DNA from: Pigmentiphaga litoralis
GTDB taxonomy: Bacteria > Pseudomonadota > Gammaproteobacteria > Burkholderiales > Burkholderiaceae_B
Direction: 5' to 3'
DNA: 64,000 bases
Assembly (NCBI RefSeq): GCF_013408655.1
Contig: NZ_JACCBP010000001.1
Coordinates: forward strand, 4,030,001-4,094,000
Part shown: positions 35,881-45,218 of the stretch, piece after piece
How the letters are laid out: every line of letters starts with the position of its first letter
How positions within the stretch are numbered: the stretch's first letter is position 1
Notes under the pieces: generated by a model
The model's input: only the letters and a program-made list of their open reading frames with translations
Databases searched by the model: none
Told to the model about the DNA's origin: nothing
Translations under genes and position numbers: made by a program

Positions 35881-36791
35881 GCGTGCGTCGCCTGGAATCG
35901 CCGGGACAACAAGTCGACGAACAGCCTCCCGCCCCGGCTCAGGCTGCGACGTGACGGGTACACCGCGTACAGGGTGACCGGTGGGGGCGTCCAGCCTTGC
36001 AGCAGGTCGCACAGCCGTCCTTCCGCAATGTCGTTTTTGCAGGTCATGACAGGCAGTTGCGCCGCACCCAGGCCGCGCAGCGCCGCGTCGCTCACCAGCG
36101 ACAAGGTATCGGCCAGGAAGCGGACGTCCACATGAATGGTTTCGCGTGCGCCCGTCGGATCCTGCAGCACCCAGCTGGAAGGGCTGTCATGGAAGGTCCA
36201 CCCGACCGCCGGAATCCCTTCGACGTCTTGCGGTGTGGAGACATGCCGATACCGATCGGCAAGCTCGGGCGCCGCGACCAGCAGGTACTGGCATTCACCC
36301 AGTCTGCGCGCCACGATATCGGCATCTTTCAGCGCGCCAATCGAGGGCAGGATCACGATGTCTGCCGAGGCTTCCTGCTCTGATGCGCGTCCGTTGTAAG
36401 TCGATATCTTGATCTGGAGTTGCGGGTGCTGCGTGGCCAGGTCCATGGCCAACGGACCGACCAGCGACGCCGCAACCTTGACCGGACAGGACACCCGCAA
36501 CACGCCCGTGGGACTGTCCGCGCTATCGGCGGCAAAGGCATAGGCGGCCTGGGCCTCCGACCGGATGCGGACCGCGTGTTCGACGATGCCTTTGCCCACC
36601 GGTGTGACCGCGAACCTTCTGGAGTCCCGCACCAGCAGACCGACCCCCAGCTTGCGTTCAAGATCCTGGATGCGCCGGCTGATGAGCGACGTGGACCGGC
36701 CGGTCCGCCGGCTGGCGGCGCTGAATCCGCCAGCCTCGACCACTTCCAGAAAGATCATCAGGTCATCAATGTGGTCGACGTGCGTGGTCAT
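35877..36791 (-). CDS. LysR-family transcriptional regulator
   Basis: A 304-residue regulator of the CrgA/DmlR-like branch. IFLEVVEAGGFSAASRRTGRSTSLISRRI is the helix-turn-helix, LLVRDSRRFAVTPVGKGI the wing, GVLRVSCPVKVAASLVGP the start of the effector domain, and VTLYAVYPSRRSLSRGGRLFVDLL the usual end. An upstream frame exists, but ATG 36791 begins at the conserved N terminus. It follows another LysR gene in the same direction after 47 bp, so the two may be co-transcribed. Confidence 0.92.
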   Translation of the reverse strand: MTTHVDHIDDLMIFLEVVEAGGFSAASRRTGRSTSLISRRIQDLERKLGVGLLVRDSRRFAVTPVGKGIVEHAVRIRSEAQAAYAFAADSADSPTGVLRVSCPVKVAASLVGPLAMDLATQHPQLQIKISTYNGRASEQEASADIVILPSIGALKDADIVARRLGECQYLLVAAPELADRYRHVSTPQDVEGIPAVGWTFHDSPSSWVLQDPTGARETIHVDVRFLADTLSLVSDAALRGLGAAQLPVMTCKNDIAEGRLCDLLQGWTPPPVTLYAVYPSRRSLSRGGRLFVDLLSRRFQATHA

Positions 36792-36838
36792 GGGGCTCTC
36801 GCGGCAGGCATAGACGCAAAGTACACCGCCGCGCCCGT

Positions 36839-37798
36839 TTAGTCCTCCACCTCTGGCGGACTCAGATTCCCATCCCACTCCTTCACGATCGCCTGCACCA
36901 TCTCGGACACGATCTGGCAGGCCGTCGTCATCTTCCCGTGTTTGGGCAGCGCGAGCGTCACGTGCCGCTTCAGGCTGGGCGTGACGATAGGGGTTGCTTG
37001 CAAGCGCCTGGCGCGCAGCTCCGCCACGAAGGAATACGGGCCGAGCACCGCATACAGCGGCTCGCTGGCCGCCAGTTCTTTCTGCAGGGTCAGGGAATCG
37101 GCTTCGACCGCGGCCTGCAGCACGAAGCCTTTGCTGCGCGCGGTTTCGTCCAGCATCGCGCGCCAGTGCGCGGGGCGGCGCGGCAGCACCAGGGGCAGGC
37201 CGGCCAGGCGGGCAAAGTCGATGGACGGCGCGCGCGTCAACGCGTCCCCGGGCCGGGCGACCAGGTAGGTGCCGACACTGGCCAGCAGCCGTTCTTCGGC
37301 GCTGTCGGGCCGCCGATAGCGGAACAGGATCGCCATGTCGACCGCGCCACCGTCCAGCAGCGTGTCCAGTTCGCCGCCCTGCCCTTCACGCACGTTCAGC
37401 CGGATCGACGGGTAGCGTTCCTGCAGCCGCGCGTACAGGGTCGTCAGCAAGGGGTGGGCGGCGGACGGCAGGATGCCGAGGCGCACGTCGCCCATCGGCA
37501 CGCTGGACGTGGACCGGATGTCGCGGAACAGCTGCTCGGAATCCGCCAGCCACGCGCGCACGCGCACCACAATGTTTTCGCCTTGCTCGGTCAGCACGAC
37601 GCCGCGGCCGGTGCGGCGGAACAGGCGCGCGCCGCAGGCGGTTTCCAGGTCGGTGATCTGGCGGCTGATGTGCGACTGGACGGTCTGGCGGGCGGCCGCG
37701 ACCTTGGTGAAGCTGCCTGCTTCGACCACGTCGATGAACAGGCGCAGCGCGGCGGGATCCATGGCTTCCGGTCCGGCCTGATATCTGTTTTTTGGCAT
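36839..37798 (-). CDS. LysR-family transcriptional regulator
   Basis: A 319-residue regulator. RLFIDVVEAGSFTKVAAARQTVQSHISRQI is the helix-turn-helix and LFRRTGRGVVLTEQG the wing. It belongs to the same subfamily as the LysR protein at 58417-59424: both share CGARLF.RTGRGV, VPxGxV in the linker and ADSLxLQK in the effector domain. ATG 37798 has GGAGA nine bases upstream; ATG 37762 (MDPAAL) would give the more usual length. It is divergent from hyuA, its probable target. Confidence 0.92.
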   Translation of the reverse strand: MPKNRYQAGPEAMDPAALRLFIDVVEAGSFTKVAAARQTVQSHISRQITDLETACGARLFRRTGRGVVLTEQGENIVVRVRAWLADSEQLFRDIRSTSSVPMGDVRLGILPSAAHPLLTTLYARLQERYPSIRLNVREGQGGELDTLLDGGAVDMAILFRYRRPDSAEERLLASVGTYLVARPGDALTRAPSIDFARLAGLPLVLPRRPAHWRAMLDETARSKGFVLQAAVEADSLTLQKELAASEPLYAVLGPYSFVAELRARRLQATPIVTPSLKRHVTLALPKHGKMTTACQIVSEMVQAIVKEWDGNLSPPEVED

Positions 37799-37834
37799 GT
37801 CTGAAATCTCCGCTGCCAGTCTATTCAGATATCG
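37778..37834. promoter_or_regulatory. GATATC half-sites between LysR and hyuA
   Basis: CTGATATCTG (37778-37787) and CAGATATC (37827-37834) are inverted copies of the same 8-mer about 40 bp apart in the divergent LysR/hyuA region. Such spaced dyads suit a LysR tetramer. The left copy falls inside the LysR coding frame if ATG 37798 is the start, but upstream if ATG 37762 is. Confidence 0.35.
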
Positions 37835-37880
37835 AGCGCTTGCCTAGACTGCGTTCCAAGATGACCGGACAGGAAATGCC

Positions 37881-39974
37881 ATGAGCAGACAGGAGACACC
37901 CGGTTCCGCCCCCCTGCGTATCGCAGTGGACATTGGCGGGACTTTTACCGACCTCGCGACCTTTGACGAGAAGACTGGAAAGCTGTCGTTCGGCAAAGCC
38001 TTGTCGACGCATGGCGAGCTCGTCAACGGCATCCAGCACACGCTGGACAGCGCCGGGGTCGACCTGGCCAATGGCTACCTGTTCCTGCACGGATCGACCA
38101 TCGCGATCAACACGCTGCTGGAGCGCAATGGCGCCAATACGGCGCTGCTGATCACCGAAGGCTTTCGCGACATCTATGAAATCGGGCGGGTGAATCGTCC
38201 GGACGCGTACAACCTGTTCTTCGGCAAGCATGTGCCGCTGGTCAAGCGCTCGCAGCGTTATGAAGTGCGTGAACGCCTGCGTGCCGATGGCAGCCTGCAT
38301 CGCGAGCTGGATGAAGACCACGTGCGCGAGACCGCCAAGGCATTGAAGGGCCAGGGCATCGAAGCCGTGGCCGTGTTGCTGCTGCATTCCTATCGCAACC
38401 CCGCGCATGAACAGCGCGTCAAGGCGATCCTGCAGGAAGAACTGCCGGGCGCCTTCGTGACGGCGTCGCACGAACTGTCGCAGGAGTATCGCGAGTTCGA
38501 ACGCGCATCGACTGCGGTGGCCAACGCCTATGTCGGGCCGCGTGTGTCGGCCTATCTGGGCGAGCTGGAAACGCATCTGCATGAGCGTGGCTTTGGCGGC
38601 GCCTTCTATGCGGTGCAGTCGACCGGCGGTTTGTTCCCGGTGGCGCATGCCCGCCGCGACTGTGTGCGGATGCTCGAATCGGGACCTGCCGCCGGCGTGA
38701 TCGGTGCGCAGGCCATCTGCGCGCAGCTCGGCCTGGGCGATGCGATTGCCTTCGACATGGGCGGCACGACGGCCAAGGCGGGAGTGATCAGCGACGGCAA
38801 GCCGCTGACGACCGGCAGTGCACTGATTGGCGGGTATGAACGCGCGCTGCCGATCCAGATCCCGATGATGGATATCTTTGAAGTCGGCACGGGCGGGGGC
38901 AGTATTGCGCGCATCGAATTGGGCCAGTCCTTGCGGGTGGGCCCACGCAGTGCGGGCTCGTCCCCCGGCCCGGTGTGCTACGGCCGCGGGGGCAAGGAGC
39001 CGACCGTGACGGATGCGAACCTGCTGCTCGGCCGGCTCGACCCCGACCACTTCCTGGGCGGCGACATGCCGCTCGATCATGCGGCCACCATGACGGCGAT
39101 GCATGAACGTATTGCCGGTCCGTTGGGCCTGGAGCCGGTCACGGCGGCTGACGGCATTCTGCGCATCGCGGTGACGGCCATGTCGCATGCGGTCAAGGCG
39201 GTGACCACCGAACGCGGTCTGGATGCGGGCCGTTTCACGATGGTGGTGTATGGCGGCGCAGGTCCTTTGCATGCGTCGGCCATCGCGCGGGAACTGGGTA
39301 TTCGCAAGGTACTGATCCCGTTTGCGCCGGGCTATTTCTCGGCCTACGGCATGCTGTTCAGCGACCTGCGCTACGACTATGTGCGGTCGGTGTTCCGCCG
39401 CCTGGAAGACCTGTCGTTCGACGAGATCGAAGCCATGTATGCGTCGATGGAAGAAGAAGGCCGCGCCGCGATTGGTGCGTCGGAACTGACACCGGAAGGC
39501 ATCGTGATCGAACGCGCCGCCGACATGCGCTATGTGGGTCAGGAACACGCGGTCACCGTCGATCTGCCGCGCGCCTTCTTTGAACAGGAAGACCGCGAAG
39601 CCATCAAGCGCCACTTTGACGAGATCCATGCCGTGCGCTACGGCACGTCGGCGCCCGACGAACCGTCGGACATCGTCAGCCTGCGCGTGACGCTGCTGGG
39701 CACCATGCGCAAGCCGCCACGCCATGCCGTGCCGGTAGGCGACGCCACCCCTGCCGCCGATGCCATCCGCGCCACCAAGCCGGTGTATTTCCGAGGCAGC
39801 GGCTTTGTCGATACCCCGGTCTATATCCGCGACAAGCTGTGCAGCGGCAACCGGATCACCGGCCCGGCATTGATCGAAGAGCATGCATCGACGACCGTCC
39901 TCCAGCCGCTGGACACGCTTGAAGTCGACACCTGCGGCAACCTGCAACTCACCATCGGGAGCGATCGTTCATGA
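37881..39974 (+). CDS. hyuA: Hydantoinase/oxoprolinase A-family subunit
   Basis: A 697-residue ATP-binding subunit. Residues 17-25 read DIGGTFTDL, the phosphate-1 motif of the actin/hexokinase-like fold; FLHGSTIAINTLLERNG, FDMGGTTAKAG and YGGAGPLHA are further nucleotide-binding blocks, and SAGSSPGPVCYGRGG is the family signature. HyuA-type subunits hydrolyse ATP to drive hydantoin or oxoproline ring opening, or ketone carboxylation in acetone and acetophenone carboxylases. It overlaps hyuB by four bases, and a 131-residue protein and a COG0523 GTPase follow, which is more reminiscent of a metal-dependent carboxylase. Confidence 0.93.
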   Translation: MSRQETPGSAPLRIAVDIGGTFTDLATFDEKTGKLSFGKALSTHGELVNGIQHTLDSAGVDLANGYLFLHGSTIAINTLLERNGANTALLITEGFRDIYEIGRVNRPDAYNLFFGKHVPLVKRSQRYEVRERLRADGSLHRELDEDHVRETAKALKGQGIEAVAVLLLHSYRNPAHEQRVKAILQEELPGAFVTASHELSQEYREFERASTAVANAYVGPRVSAYLGELETHLHERGFGGAFYAVQSTGGLFPVAHARRDCVRMLESGPAAGVIGAQAICAQLGLGDAIAFDMGGTTAKAGVISDGKPLTTGSALIGGYERALPIQIPMMDIFEVGTGGGSIARIELGQSLRVGPRSAGSSPGPVCYGRGGKEPTVTDANLLLGRLDPDHFLGGDMPLDHAATMTAMHERIAGPLGLEPVTAADGILRIAVTAMSHAVKAVTTERGLDAGRFTMVVYGGAGPLHASAIARELGIRKVLIPFAPGYFSAYGMLFSDLRYDYVRSVFRRLEDLSFDEIEAMYASMEEEGRAAIGASELTPEGIVIERAADMRYVGQEHAVTVDLPRAFFEQEDREAIKRHFDEIHAVRYGTSAPDEPSDIVSLRVTLLGTMRKPPRHAVPVGDATPAADAIRATKPVYFRGSGFVDTPVYIRDKLCSGNRITGPALIEEHASTTVLQPLDTLEVDTCGNLQLTIGSDRS

Positions 39975-41728
39975 GCGTCCTTGCCCAACCCCACGCCACG
40001 GTCGACCCCGTCACCGTCGAAATCGTCCGCAACGGCCTGTTTGCCGTCACGGAAGAAATGAAGACCAACCTGATGCGGACGGCCTACAACCTCATCATCT
40101 ACGAAGCCCTGGACTTTACGGTCGGCCTGTTCACGGTCGAAGGTGACACCGTGTCGATCGGCCTGGGCCTGCCGATGTTCATTCGTGGCATGTCCGAAAC
40201 GGTCAAGGCCAAGATCCGCCATTTCGGGCTGGAGAACATCCACCCGGGCGACATCCTGGTCACCAACGATGCGTACACGACCGGCAGTCACCTGAACCAC
40301 TTCACGTTCACCATGCCGGTCTTCCATGAAGGCGAGATCATCGGCTTTACGTGCTGCATGGCGCACTGGCTGGACGTGGGCGGCACGCTGGGCCAGGTCA
40401 CCACCGACATCTTTTCGGAAGGCATCCAGATCCCGATCGTGAAGTACCGCAAGCAGGGCGTGGTGAACCAGGATCTGGTCGACATCATCGCCATGAATGT
40501 GCGGCTGCCCGAACGCGCGATGGGTGACCTGCGCGCGCAGATCACTGCGGTGACGACCGGCGAGCGGCGCTTTCTGGAACTGGTGCAGCGTTATGGCGCG
40601 GCCGAGGTCAAGGCGTCGATCGCGCAGATCATGGACCAGTCCGAAGCGGTCGCACGCCAGAACACACTGAGCATTCCCGATGGCACGTACGAAGCCGAGT
40701 CCTACATGGACGATGACGGCGTCGAGGTGGGCAAGCGCATCCCGATCCGCGTCAAGGTGATCAAGAAGGGCGATGAAATGACGATCGACCTGTCGCATGT
40801 GAGCCGGCAGGTGCGGGGCTTCTACAACTCGGGCTTCACCACCGGCATTGCCTGCGCGCAAGTGGCCTACAAGTGCCTGACGACGCCGACCGACTACCCG
40901 GTCAACGATGGCAGCTTCCGTCCCTTGAAAGTCATCATGCCGATGGGCACGGTGATCAGCGCCGAACGTCCCTTCCCGATGCGGGTGTGGATGACGTTCC
41001 CGATGACGGTGATCGACACCATCTTCAAGGCACTGGCCACCGCGATCCCGGATCGGGTGATCGCCGGTCACCATGCCGACCTGGTGTTCCCGAACATCCA
41101 TGGCATTTCGCCCGAAGACGGCCGACTGTTCATCGTGGGCATCGGCCCATTGGGTGGCGGCTGGGGCGCGAAGTCGTCTGAAGATGGCGTGTCGGTCACG
41201 GTCTGCATCAACGACGGCGACACCCACAACAGCCCGACCGAACAGCTGGAAGCCAAGTACCCGGTGCTGGTTGAAAAGTACGCCATCCGCGACGACAGCA
41301 GCGGCGCGGGCCGGCAGCGCGGCGGCCTGGGCGCCGAAATGATCGTGCAGGCCCTGTCGCCGTTCTCGGTCACGACCCGGATCGACCGCGTGCACTGCAA
41401 GCCGTGGGGCCTGCATGGCGGCGGCGAAGCGGCGGGCAATGGCATCGCGATCCGCAAGAAAGGCGAATGGAATTCGGACATGCCCAACGCCAAGATCTTC
41501 AATGTGCGGCTGGAGCGCGGCGATGCCTACAAGATGATGTCGGGTGGCGGCGGTGGGTTCGGCAATCCTGCCGAACGAGATGCCGCGCTGGTGGCGGAGG
41601 ATGTGCGGGAAGGGTATGTGAGTGCGGAGGTGGCGCGCGAGATCTACCGCGTGGCGCTGACGGCCGAGGGCTCGATTGATGATGAGGCGACGCGCCAGTT
41701 GCGCGCCACGTCCGACCATGCCGGCTGA
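39971..41728 (+). CDS. hyuB: Hydantoinase/oxoprolinase B-family subunit
   Basis: A 585-residue partner of HyuA. DPVTVEIVRNGLFAVTEEMK is the standard N terminus, and TNDAYTTGSHLNH, FTCCMAHWLDVGG, GRQRGGLGAEM and MMSGGGGGFGNP are hallmark blocks. The start overlaps the hyuA stop (ATGA at 39971-39974), so the subunits are made in equal amounts. In acetophenone- and acetone-carboxylase relatives this subunit binds the substrate and metal. The substrate here is not readable. Confidence 0.93.
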   Translation: MSVLAQPHATVDPVTVEIVRNGLFAVTEEMKTNLMRTAYNLIIYEALDFTVGLFTVEGDTVSIGLGLPMFIRGMSETVKAKIRHFGLENIHPGDILVTNDAYTTGSHLNHFTFTMPVFHEGEIIGFTCCMAHWLDVGGTLGQVTTDIFSEGIQIPIVKYRKQGVVNQDLVDIIAMNVRLPERAMGDLRAQITAVTTGERRFLELVQRYGAAEVKASIAQIMDQSEAVARQNTLSIPDGTYEAESYMDDDGVEVGKRIPIRVKVIKKGDEMTIDLSHVSRQVRGFYNSGFTTGIACAQVAYKCLTTPTDYPVNDGSFRPLKVIMPMGTVISAERPFPMRVWMTFPMTVIDTIFKALATAIPDRVIAGHHADLVFPNIHGISPEDGRLFIVGIGPLGGGWGAKSSEDGVSVTVCINDGDTHNSPTEQLEAKYPVLVEKYAIRDDSSGAGRQRGGLGAEMIVQALSPFSVTTRIDRVHCKPWGLHGGGEAAGNGIAIRKKGEWNSDMPNAKIFNVRLERGDAYKMMSGGGGGFGNPAERDAALVAEDVREGYVSAEVAREIYRVALTAEGSIDDEATRQLRATSDHAG

Positions 41729-42113
41729 TCCCGGCGACCGCACCCGTGTGCTGCTGCGCATGTGGGAAGACCTGGCGCGCCAGCACGTGTCGATGGGCGG
41801 CGGATGCGCCTGCGGCATCGGCGGCGTGACGGTGCGGCTGCAGGACTTCGAGCACGACATTGCCGACTACCTGGTCGCCGAGGCCGAGCGGCTCAAGCAG
41901 GCGGACGTGCTGGCCTTGCTGTCGCAGCACGTGCAGTTCGACCCGCCGGGCGAAGACGAGATCGTGAAGGTGCTGCGCGCCATGGCCGACACGCAATCGC
42001 CCGCATCGCCCACGGTGGTCGAGTGGCTGTTGCAGCGGCTCGAACGCACCCTGAATTCCTTTGCCAAGCTGCATGGCGGCGCGGCGGCGAGCACCGTAAG
42101 GACCACGGTATGA
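41718..42113 (+). CDS. Small conserved protein in hydantoinase/carboxylase operon
   Basis: A 131-residue protein whose start overlaps hyuB by 11 bases and whose stop overlaps the GTPase start by four. It contains SMGGGCACGIGG near residue 30, with two cysteines in CAC, and is otherwise helical (LVAEAERLKQADVLALLSQ, VVEWLLQRLERTLNSF). I do not recognise a named family. Acetone and acetophenone carboxylases have an extra small subunit of similar size, so it could be a third subunit or an assembly factor; this is inference. Confidence 0.75.
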   Translation: MPADPGDRTRVLLRMWEDLARQHVSMGGGCACGIGGVTVRLQDFEHDIADYLVAEAERLKQADVLALLSQHVQFDPPGEDEIVKVLRAMADTQSPASPTVVEWLLQRLERTLNSFAKLHGGAAASTVRTTV

Positions 42114-43366
42114 CCAGGACCCCCGAACTCAAGGCGTCGACAGCCGTGCCGCCCGCTGCATTGCCGGACGACGAATCGTTGTCGACGACAACGACTTCGT
42201 CCTCGCCTACGCCGGTCACGGTGCTGACCGGTTTCCTGGGCAGCGGCAAGACCACCGCGCTCAATGCGCTGCTGGTGCAGCCCGCGCTGCGGCATACGGC
42301 CGTGATCATCAACGAGTTTGGTGAAGTCGGCCTCGATCACCACTTGGTTGCACGCACGGAAGAAGACCTGGTGCTGCTGGCCAATGGCTGCATCTGCTGC
42401 ACCGTGCGGGGTGACCTGATCGGCGCGTTCACGATGCTGGCTGAACAGCGTGCGAAGGCCGAGGGCGCGGGGAATGGACCGGAGAAAGGCACGGCGGATG
42501 GCGCCGGTGGCCGGTTCGTCGAACGCGTGATTGTCGAAACCACGGGTCTGGCCGACCCTGCGCCGATCCTGCATACCTTGATGAGCGACCCCGCCGTCAC
42601 GGCCAAGTACCGGCTGGCGAATGTGGTGGCAACGGTCGATGCGGTCAATGCCGAAGGCACGCTGGACCGGCATGCCGAGGCCGTCAAACAGGTGGCGGTA
42701 GCGGATCGTTTGCTGCTGACCAAGACCGATCTGGTGGACGCCGCGGCCCGCGACCGCCTGGTGGCGCGGCTGCGCGCGATCAATCCGGCGGCAGATATCG
42801 TGGATGTGGCGCAGGCCATCACCCAGCCGGAAACGCTGCTGGGCGATGACACCTACGACCCGGCCCGGCGCGGTGCGGATGTCGAAGCGTGGCTGCGGGT
42901 CGCGGCGTATGAGGATGACGCGGAAGACGGCGCGGAGGACGAACCTGAGCACGCTCATGATCATCACGATCACGATTCCGATTACGCTCAACACGCCGGC
43001 CACGCTCACGATCACGCGCACACGCACGCCCACGACCGCAACCGTCACGACGACCACATCAAGGCCTTCTCCATCATCCGCGACCAGCCCGTGTCGTGGG
43101 CCGGCCTGCAGACCTGGCTGGAAATGATTGCCGGCATGCGCGGCGACGATCTGCTGCGGGTCAAGGGCATCGTCAACGTGATCGAGCACCCCGGCCAGCC
43201 CGTCGTCATTCACGGCGTGCAGCACCTCTTCCATCCGCCCGCCTTCCTGCCGGCCTGGCCGGATGCGGATCACCGCACACGAATCGTCTTCATCACCCGC
43301 GACATCGAACGCGATCTGGTCGAAGACACGCTACGCATTTTCGAAAGCCGGCGCACGCGCCGATGA
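42110..43366 (+). CDS. COG0523 (CobW/ZigA-like) metal-chaperone GTPase
   Basis: A 418-residue G3E GTPase. Walker A is TGFLGSGKTT (residues 40-49), the metal motif GCICC is at 93-97, VETTGLADP is the switch region and TKTD the guanine-specificity motif. A low-complexity loop at 281-316 contains 14 histidines, typical of Zn or Co carriers. The C-terminal CobW_C domain carries VKGIVNV and IVFITRDIERD. COG0523 proteins insert metal into client enzymes; being coupled to hyuAB makes that complex the likely client. AAGGA precedes ATG 42110. Confidence 0.93.
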   Translation: MTRTPELKASTAVPPAALPDDESLSTTTTSSSPTPVTVLTGFLGSGKTTALNALLVQPALRHTAVIINEFGEVGLDHHLVARTEEDLVLLANGCICCTVRGDLIGAFTMLAEQRAKAEGAGNGPEKGTADGAGGRFVERVIVETTGLADPAPILHTLMSDPAVTAKYRLANVVATVDAVNAEGTLDRHAEAVKQVAVADRLLLTKTDLVDAAARDRLVARLRAINPAADIVDVAQAITQPETLLGDDTYDPARRGADVEAWLRVAAYEDDAEDGAEDEPEHAHDHHDHDSDYAQHAGHAHDHAHTHAHDRNRHDDHIKAFSIIRDQPVSWAGLQTWLEMIAGMRGDDLLRVKGIVNVIEHPGQPVVIHGVQHLFHPPAFLPAWPDADHRTRIVFITRDIERDLVEDTLRIFESRRTRR

Positions 43367-43421
43367 TCGCGTGAAAAAGAAAAACGGGCCGCACGGGCCC
43401 ACAACACTGGTGGAGACTACC

Positions 43422-44411
43422 TTGAACAAGCGCAGAACCCTGCTCACCGGCGCGCTGCTGTGCGCCGTCACGACCGCGGCGCCGCTGACGGCGCCTGTCA
43501 TGGCCGCCGACGCGGCCTACCCCAACCGGCCTGTTCGCATCATCGTGCCTTACCCGCCCGGCGGCACGGTCGATGCGGTCGCGCGCGTGGTGGCCGAAGG
43601 CCTGACCGAACAACTGGGCCAGACCTTCGTGGTTGAAAACCGCGCGGGCGCCAGCGGTTCGATCGGCAGCGAAGCCGTGGTGCGCGCCGCGCCCGACGGC
43701 TACACGCTGCTGGTCAACGCGTCGACCTTTGCGGCCAGCCCGCTGTTGATGAAGAACCTGCCCTACGACATCAACCGCGACTTCACCCCGATTACCAACC
43801 TGGGGGATGTGCCGCTGCTGGTCACGGCCTACCCCGGCATCCCGGCCGCCAACCTGCGCGAGTTCATTGCCCTGGTGCGCAAGAATCCCGGCAAGTACAA
43901 CTTCGGTTCGTCGGCCGTGGGGTCCGCCAGCCACCTGGCCGAAGAAGCCATCAAATACGAGGCCAAGCTCGACATCGGCATCGTCCAGTACAAGGGCACC
44001 GGCCCGGCGCTGACCGACACCATGGGCGGCCACGTCAGCGCCATGACCGACGCCATCCCGTCTTCGCTTCCCCATGTCAAAGGCGGCAAGCTGAAGGCCA
44101 TGGCGGTCACCAGCGCGCAGCGTCTGCCTTCCCTGCCCGACGTGCCCACCGTGGCCGAATCGGGCCTGGACGGCTTCGACATGGTGTCGTGGTACGGCCT
44201 TTGGGGTCCTGCCAAACTGCCCGCCGACATCACGCACAAGCTGCATGAACAGGTGGTCAAGGCGCTCAAGTCTCAGCGGGTGGCACAAGTCCTGAGCGAA
44301 CAGGGCTTCATTCCACGCGGGTCGACACCGGAAGCCTTCGCTGCCTATGTCAAAAGCGAGAACGCCAAGTATGACAAGCTGGTCAAGGCCGCCAACATCA
44401 AGGTGGACTGA
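43422..44411 (+). CDS. Bug/TctC-family receptor with twin-arginine-type leader (TTG start)
   Basis: A 329-residue receptor. The only start with a ribosome binding site is TTG 43422 (GGAGA at 43412-43416). The leader reads NKRRTLLTG and a signal peptide ends PVMAAD, suggesting Tat export, unusual for this family. Bug motifs follow: AYPNRPVRIIVPYPPGGTVD, ENRAGASGSIG and YKGTGPALTD. It ends the hyuAB operon, with a small G/C hairpin (GGGCC/GGCCC at about 43386-43400) in the 55-bp gap, so its ligand may be the hyuAB substrate or product. Confidence 0.93.
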   Translation: MNKRRTLLTGALLCAVTTAAPLTAPVMAADAAYPNRPVRIIVPYPPGGTVDAVARVVAEGLTEQLGQTFVVENRAGASGSIGSEAVVRAAPDGYTLLVNASTFAASPLLMKNLPYDINRDFTPITNLGDVPLLVTAYPGIPAANLREFIALVRKNPGKYNFGSSAVGSASHLAEEAIKYEAKLDIGIVQYKGTGPALTDTMGGHVSAMTDAIPSSLPHVKGGKLKAMAVTSAQRLPSLPDVPTVAESGLDGFDMVSWYGLWGPAKLPADITHKLHEQVVKALKSQRVAQVLSEQGFIPRGSTPEAFAAYVKSENAKYDKLVKAANIKVD

Positions 44412-44555
44412 ACGCAGGGCCGGACGCCCGGTGCCGCCGCCTTAGTGATTTCCAATTGAAAGCGGCACTCGATTTTCTAGTGATGAGTCGAGTAGATTGA
44501 GTCCTTTCCACGAGACGGTTCCGGCGACGGCGACCGCCGCCGCAGAGGGGCTCTC

Positions 44556-45215
44556 ATGCATCAACCCGACGACAAGTTCAAACCGGGCCGGCGTTCGTTT
44601 CTTGGTTACAGCGCCGGCGCCGCGTCCGTCGCAGCCGTGACAGGCTGTGCGTCCATGGCGGCCGATAACCCGATGGCTGCCGCGCCGCCCGTCACGGGCG
44701 AGGCCGGCGCCGATACGCAAGCCGTACAAATGCCCATGACGCTCGAGGTCAACGGGCAGACCCGGCGTTTTTATGGCGACGTGCGTCTCAGCCTGTTGGA
44801 CGCCTTGCGCGAAAAGCTGGAACTGACCGGCTCCAAGAAAGGCTGCGACCAGGGCCAATGCGGCGCCTGTACGGTGCATGTCGACGGCAAACGCGTGCTG
44901 GGTTGCCTGACATTGGCCGTCACGGTCCAGGGCCGCAAGGTCACCACCATTGAAGGCCTGGCCAGTCCGGGCCGGCTGCACCCCATGCAGCAGGCATTCA
45001 TCGATCACGACGCGTTCCAGTGCGGCTACTGCACACCGGGGCAGATCATGAGCGCCGTGGCGATCGTCAACGAAGGCCACGCCAAGAACGACAATGACAT
45101 CCGCGAATCCATGAGCGGCAACCTGTGCCGCTGCGCGGCCTATCCCAACATCGTTGACGCCATCAACGATGCCAAGGTCAAGATGGCCGCGACCCCGTCG
45201 CCGGCAGGGAGCTGA
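44556..45215 (+). CDS. Xanthine oxidase-family 2Fe-2S subunit with Tat leader (PaoA-like)
   Basis: A 219-residue subunit. Residues 10-18 read PGRRSFLGY, a clear twin-arginine motif, followed by AAVTGC, which could also act as a lipobox. The mature part has KKGCDQGQCGACTVHVDG, a fourth ligand in VLGCLTL, and FQCGYCTPGQIMSA with GNLCRCAAY, for two [2Fe-2S] clusters. This matches PaoA, whose Tat signal carries the folded PaoABC complex to the periplasm. The FAD subunit starts three bases after its stop. Confidence 0.95.
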   Translation: MHQPDDKFKPGRRSFLGYSAGAASVAAVTGCASMAADNPMAAAPPVTGEAGADTQAVQMPMTLEVNGQTRRFYGDVRLSLLDALREKLELTGSKKGCDQGQCGACTVHVDGKRVLGCLTLAVTVQGRKVTTIEGLASPGRLHPMQQAFIDHDAFQCGYCTPGQIMSAVAIVNEGHAKNDNDIRESMSGNLCRCAAYPNIVDAINDAKVKMAATPSPAGS

Positions 45216-45218
45216 CCC

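Noticed and set aside
37821..39947. A 708-codon minus-strand open frame opposite hyuA
   Set aside because: It is rich in His, Arg and Gln with no recognisable motif, and it mirrors a gene with a full set of HyuA motifs; high GC produces such antisense frames.
39821..41860. A 679-codon minus-strand open frame opposite hyuB
   Set aside because: Same reason: no family motif, and the plus strand has an unambiguous HyuB protein with coupled neighbours.
42950..43056. His-rich repeat in the COG0523 gene considered as a frameshift or satellite repeat
   Set aside because: The frame continues into a normal CobW C-terminal domain, and such His loops are common in this family.
44467..44493. ACTCGA/TCGAGT dyad upstream of the second Pao-like operon as an operator
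   Set aside because: Six-base arms with a 15-base gap and no second copy; too weak to call.
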